A DNA stretch of 64,000 bases, from positions 5,589 to 69,588 of the forward strand of contig JANNWS010000075.1 of NCBI GenBank assembly GCA_031408575.1. Reading direction: 5' to 3'. This document shows, piece after piece, positions 61,491 through 64,000 of the stretch (position 1 is its first letter; each line of letters starts with the position of its first letter). This DNA is from Aliitabrizicola sp031408575. GTDB taxonomy: Bacteria > Pseudomonadota > Alphaproteobacteria > Rhodobacterales > Rhodobacteraceae. Both the position numbers and the translations under genes were made by a program. The notes under the pieces are model-generated. The model had not been told where the DNA came from. It did not search any database and saw only the letters and a list, made by a program, of their open reading frames with translations.

Positions 61491-62570
61491 TCAGAGCCGC
61501 ATCGGCATGAGAACCTGCAGCAGGTTCGGGTCTTCGGTCAGCACCAGCACCGCATGACCGCCGCCCGCGCCTGACATGCGGATCGTGCCGGCGTGGCGCG
61601 CGAAGGTCTTGACGTAATCGACGTTGAACAACATCGCCGGGCCGTGGCCCGTGACGGGCATCGTGAAGGTGGTGCCTTCCATGTTGGTCACGGACATCGA
61701 GCCATTGTCGGGGTCGATCTTCATTGCGCGCATTACGTCTGCGGCGGGAAACCGGCTGATCGCGGCGGCGCTGATCGTGGCGCTGAACGCATCGGACTCG
61801 GGCGGAATGACGCGGGTGTAGTTCGGGTAGGTGCCATCAATGGTCTTGGACCTGAACCGCCAGTCATCGGTCTTGAACTCAAGCCGGGGTGAGCCGTTGT
61901 CGTTTGGCACATGCGTGACCTGCACCGCGCGGTTGCCGCCCGGCTTTGTGTGGTTCAGCAGGAACCGGACGGTCCGCGTCGGCAGGATCAGGTCGGGAAT
62001 GCCCCAAGCCTCGTGCGTGTCATAGCGGGCCATGCGGTGGCCGTCAGTCGCAACACAGCGCAGCCCCTCTGCGTCGGTCAGCAGGGTGCCGTTCAGGTAG
62101 TGGCGTGTTTTTTCCGTCGAAATGCAGAGCGCCACAGCCGCAAGGGCCTTGTGCAACAGCGCCTCGGGGATGGTGCGGACGGTGTCGCTGTCGTGCCAGC
62201 CAAAGTCGGGATAGTCGCTGGCCGGGATCAGCGCCCGGAACTGTGCCACGAAGTCATCTGCCCGGATCGTCAGGATGTCGCCCTGCATCGCAAAGCTGAC
62301 ATCACCCGATGCCCACCGCAGGATGCCGGCAAGCGGGGCGGGACGCAGGGTGAATGAGAAAGGCGGTGCCTCGATGTTGGCGGCGCAGGTCGCAAGGCAT
62401 TCGGTGCCGAGATCTGTGCCGGTGATCGCGATGCACCCCTCGCCGATGACGAAGCGCGCTGTTCCAAGAACCGCGATTTTTGTGTGCCGTTTGATCGGCG
62501 CTGCGGCGCAGGCCAGGGCGCGTTTCAGGTCAGCGGCGTTGACGGTGACTTGTGGGATGAATGGTTGCAT
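61491..62570 (-). CDS. DnaN-like sliding clamp homologue
   Basis: A 359-residue homologue of the DNA polymerase III beta clamp. Three clamp-like domains are apparent, with TDGHRMARYDTHEAWG in the middle and the C-terminal LQVLMPMRL ending as in DnaN. The ATG at 62570 has AAGGGCG upstream. It is encoded on an integrated element, so it probably serves phage replication or hijacks host clamp-dependent proteins. Confidence 0.82.
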   Translation of the reverse strand: MQPFIPQVTVNAADLKRALACAAAPIKRHTKIAVLGTARFVIGEGCIAITGTDLGTECLATCAANIEAPPFSFTLRPAPLAGILRWASGDVSFAMQGDILTIRADDFVAQFRALIPASDYPDFGWHDSDTVRTIPEALLHKALAAVALCISTEKTRHYLNGTLLTDAEGLRCVATDGHRMARYDTHEAWGIPDLILPTRTVRFLLNHTKPGGNRAVQVTHVPNDNGSPRLEFKTDDWRFRSKTIDGTYPNYTRVIPPESDAFSATISAAAISRFPAADVMRAMKIDPDNGSMSVTNMEGTTFTMPVTGHGPAMLFNVDYVKTFARHAGTIRMSGAGGGHAVLVLTEDPNLLQVLMPMRL

Positions 62571-62661
62571 CGGTGCGCCCTTTCGCGGCGGGATCAAAAG
62601 CCACCGGCACAATCGCCGGGGGAAGTGCTGCGCCGCAGGGAGGCCCGGCGCAGGTCAGGTG

Positions 62662-62751
62662 TCACAAGCGATCCGCCTCGACCACGGCCCAGCCGAGAAA
62701 GGACACGGGCAGGATCAGGACGCCGGTGATCAGGCCAAGGGCGAAAGTCAT
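62662..62751 (-). CDS. Tiny 29-residue membrane peptide
   Basis: An ORF of 29 codons (MTFALGLITGVLILPVSFLG..., ending VVEADRL) that is one membrane helix with a short charged tail. Its ATG overlaps the stop of the upstream gene (ATGA), as elsewhere in this operon. Too short for certainty. Confidence 0.45.
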   Translation of the reverse strand: MTFALGLITGVLILPVSFLGWAVVEADRL

Positions 62752-63056
62752 TCCCCCGCCTCCGCCTGATGCACGGTGGCGGCGATCTTGGCTGGGGCGT
62801 CCCAGAGCAGGGTTGCGGCGAAGATGGCGGCGAGGGTGCCGGTGGCGAGGATGCGGCGGGTGTGGCGGCGCTCGGCCCGGATGCGGGCGTGGTGGGCATC
62901 GCGGCGTTCGATCAGGGCGAGGCTGTCGCGGATCAGCAGGGCGTTCAGTGCGTCGATCTGGTGCAGGTCTTCGGCATCGCGGCGGGCCTGTGCGAGGGTC
63001 TGGCCCATGCGGTGATGTGCGTCAGGGTGGGGGAAGCGGTGGACGGTGGCGGTCAT
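62748..63056 (-). CDS. Small phage-type protein with C-terminal membrane segment
   Basis: A 102-residue protein with a helical, charged first 65 residues (AQARRDAEDLHQIDALNALL) and one hydrophobic segment near 71-87 (LATGTLAAIFAATLLW). The start at ATG 63056 lies one base from the preceding stop. No family recognised. Confidence 0.6.
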   Translation of the reverse strand: MTATVHRFPHPDAHHRMGQTLAQARRDAEDLHQIDALNALLIRDSLALIERRDAHHARIRAERRHTRRILATGTLAAIFAATLLWDAPAKIAATVHQAEAGE

Positions 63057-63057
63057 G

Positions 63058-63279
63058 TCAGCACCTGAACGCGCGGCGGGGATCGCCTGCGGCCTGCATG
63101 AAGGTGTCGAAGGCGTCGGCGATCAGGTCGCGGTCAGGCTGGCCCATCAGATCGGCGCGCAGGGTGGGTCGGTAGGTGCCCCGGCAGGCTGCGACGAATT
63201 CGGTGAAGCCGCTGTAGGTTGCGATGTGTCGCACAACGGCGGCGTCGACGGCGGCATGGTCTATGGCGGGATGAGTCAT
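63058..63279 (-). CDS. Small phage-type protein, unknown function
   Basis: A 73-residue protein starting MTHPAIDHAAVDAAVVRH. No domain or membrane segment. It lies between the lipoprotein gene and the 102-residue protein with gaps of 3 and 1 bases. Confidence 0.55.
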   Translation of the reverse strand: MTHPAIDHAAVDAAVVRHIATYSGFTEFVAACRGTYRPTLRADLMGQPDRDLIADAFDTFMQAAGDPRRAFRC

Positions 63280-63282
63280 GGA

Positions 63283-63597
63283 TCAGCACCCCGAAAGGCG
63301 GGCTTCGAGGGCAAGCACCTTGCCCTTGGACGCGGCGATTGCGCCTTCGTTGTCGGCACCGGACAGGCTGGATACCGGGACGCCGATCAGGAAGACGCCG
63401 ATGGCATCGCCTGCGACTGCGCCTTCCTGTGCCTTGCTGAGGGTGGCCAGCGTCTGGCGTTCGGTGTTGAGCATGGCGCTGGCGGTGGCGCAGCTGGTGC
63501 CGCGATAGGCATCGCCCATGGCGACCGGTGCGATGGAGGCGGCGGACTGGGCGCAGGCCGCGAGGGCAAGCGGGGCGAGGAAGGCGAGGCGGGTCAT
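63283..63597 (-). CDS. Small lipoprotein of the element
   Basis: A 104-residue protein with a lipoprotein signal (MTRLAFLAPLALAAC, lipidated Cys15) and a later hydrophobic stretch (GDAIGVFLIGVPVSSLSG). No family recognised. Expression from the early operon of a resident prophage would fit a surface or superinfection-exclusion role, but a structural role is equally possible. Confidence 0.65.
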   Translation of the reverse strand: MTRLAFLAPLALAACAQSAASIAPVAMGDAYRGTSCATASAMLNTERQTLATLSKAQEGAVAGDAIGVFLIGVPVSSLSGADNEGAIAASKGKVLALEARLSGC

Positions 63598-63797
63598 GGG
63601 GTGGTTCCTTTGGTCAGGGTGGCGGTGGCAAAGCGGTGCGCGCGATCGGAAGTTTCACTGGCGTCAAGTGACGCCATACCGGAGCGGGATATCTCGGCGG
63701 CCATGAAGGCTATTGCGGCGTACTCTGTCGCGGTGATCCCCGGATCAGTGATGTGCCGGGTGATTTCCTCGACGGGAAAGGCGGGTCTCTCTGGCAT
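63594..63797 (-). CDS. Small phage-type protein, first gene of the early operon
   Basis: A 67-residue protein starting MPERPAFPVEEITRHITDPG at ATG 63797. It overlaps the lipoprotein gene in an ATGA. It follows the operator region and is the first gene of the operon. No family recognised. Confidence 0.58.
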   Translation of the reverse strand: MPERPAFPVEEITRHITDPGITATEYAAIAFMAAEISRSGMASLDASETSDRAHRFATATLTKGTTP

Positions 63798-63844
63798 GAT
63801 GTGGCTCACAAATGAAAACGGGCTGTTCTTGGTAAGGCGGATTG

Positions 63845-63895
63845 TTTGCACATAGCAAACTATTTGGCAAGAACAATATTTGCACATAGCAAACT
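63845..63895 (-). promoter_or_regulatory. Paired repressor-type operators and early promoter
   Basis: Two identical 17-base sequences, TTTGCACATAGCAAACT (63845-63861 and 63879-63895), are spaced 34 bases apart. Each contains the inverted repeat TTTGC-N5-GCAAA. On the minus strand a promoter (TTGCCA at 63865-63870, 18 bases, AACAAT) encloses the left operator between its -35 and -10. This is a typical phage repressor arrangement. Confidence 0.7.
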
Positions 63896-63957
63896 TATTG
63901 GACAGCAAGTTTACTGTGTGCGAGCATCACCCCGTCAGCGCCGGACTGCGGCGCAGC

Positions 63958-63983
63958 AAAAAGCCCGCCGGGTTAGGGCGGGC
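63958..63983 (-). terminator. Terminator of a minus-strand gene entering from the right
   Basis: On the minus strand GCCCGCC, a 7-base loop, GGCGGGC and TTTTT form a rho-independent terminator. A TGA at 63998-64000 on that strand could be the stop of the gene it serves, which lies outside the window. Confidence 0.7.
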
Positions 63984-64000
63984 GAGGGGGTGAGATGTCA

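Larger units (their letters stand above)
58609..64000. mobile_element. Integrated prophage or integrative element, left part
   Basis: Beginning at the tRNA-Val 3' end, at least 14 small genes run on the minus strand with stop/start overlaps. They include a tyrosine integrase, an excisionase-like protein, a methyltransferase-like phage protein, a DnaN-like clamp and a lipoprotein, and are preceded by repeated operators. This is the integration/early region of a temperate phage or related element. No structural genes or second att site are in the window, so the type and right end are open. Confidence 0.85.

Overview
The window looks like the chromosome of a Rhodobacteraceae-type alphaproteobacterium. 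The evidence is the high G+C content, a CUT1 sugar transporter with a UgpC-like ATPase, roseobacter-type sulfonate genes (hpsN, cuyA), and a large aerobic cobalamin locus (cobG, cobF, cobN, cobE) with CbtAB cobalt uptake. There is no rRNA, CRISPR array or insertion sequence. One tRNA is present. The left edge cuts a permease gene, and the right edge lies inside an integrated element.

Layout. (1) 1-12324: a sugar ABC transporter, then a fused acetoin-dehydrogenase-like E1, a lone lipoyl domain and an alpha/beta hydrolase. Facing these are pdxA2, an aldehyde dehydrogenase, a PfkB kinase and a SorC regulator, with a four-carbon acid sugar kinase at the end. Together they could cleave a deoxyketose into an acetyl unit and a tetrose, and take the tetrose to DHAP. 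(2) 12524-19524: a C3-sulfonate operon (cuyA, a 47-residue ORF, an Asp/Glu-type racemase, a taurine-type ABC transporter, hpsN) with a divergent LysR regulator and a palindromic operator. (3) 19659-21261: a PHB-depolymerase-like esterase and a ribbon-helix-helix regulator. (4) 21367-27941: a compact operon for an astacin-like metalloprotease, a trypsin-like protease, a propeller/peptidoglycan-binding protein, a di-heme cytochrome lipoprotein and a P450. The cytochrome gene carries an in-frame TAG. (5) 28120-31346: an Rrf2 regulator, an FAD oxidoreductase and a LacI regulator. (6) 31446-37391: an inositol-type cluster (two Gfo/Idh/MocA dehydrogenases, iolE, iolC, iolB, iolJ) around a perfect 16-bp LacI-type operator. 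Both iolE and iolC contain premature stops. (7) 37615-39844: an HlyD/DUF2955 export pair. (8) 39916-57834: the cobalamin locus, with two cobalamin riboswitches. cobK lies antisense inside the cob operon. (9) 58533-64000: tRNA-Val(TAC), then a tyrosine integrase and a tightly packed early gene set of a prophage or integrative element, including a DnaN-like clamp and paired repressor-type operators.

The most unusual points are: the putative deoxyketose/tetronate pathway; the secreted protease/di-heme/P450 operon; cobK, whose start codon overlaps that of cobL on the opposite strand; and three premature stop codons between 24 and 36 kb, each explicable by a C:G to T:A transition.
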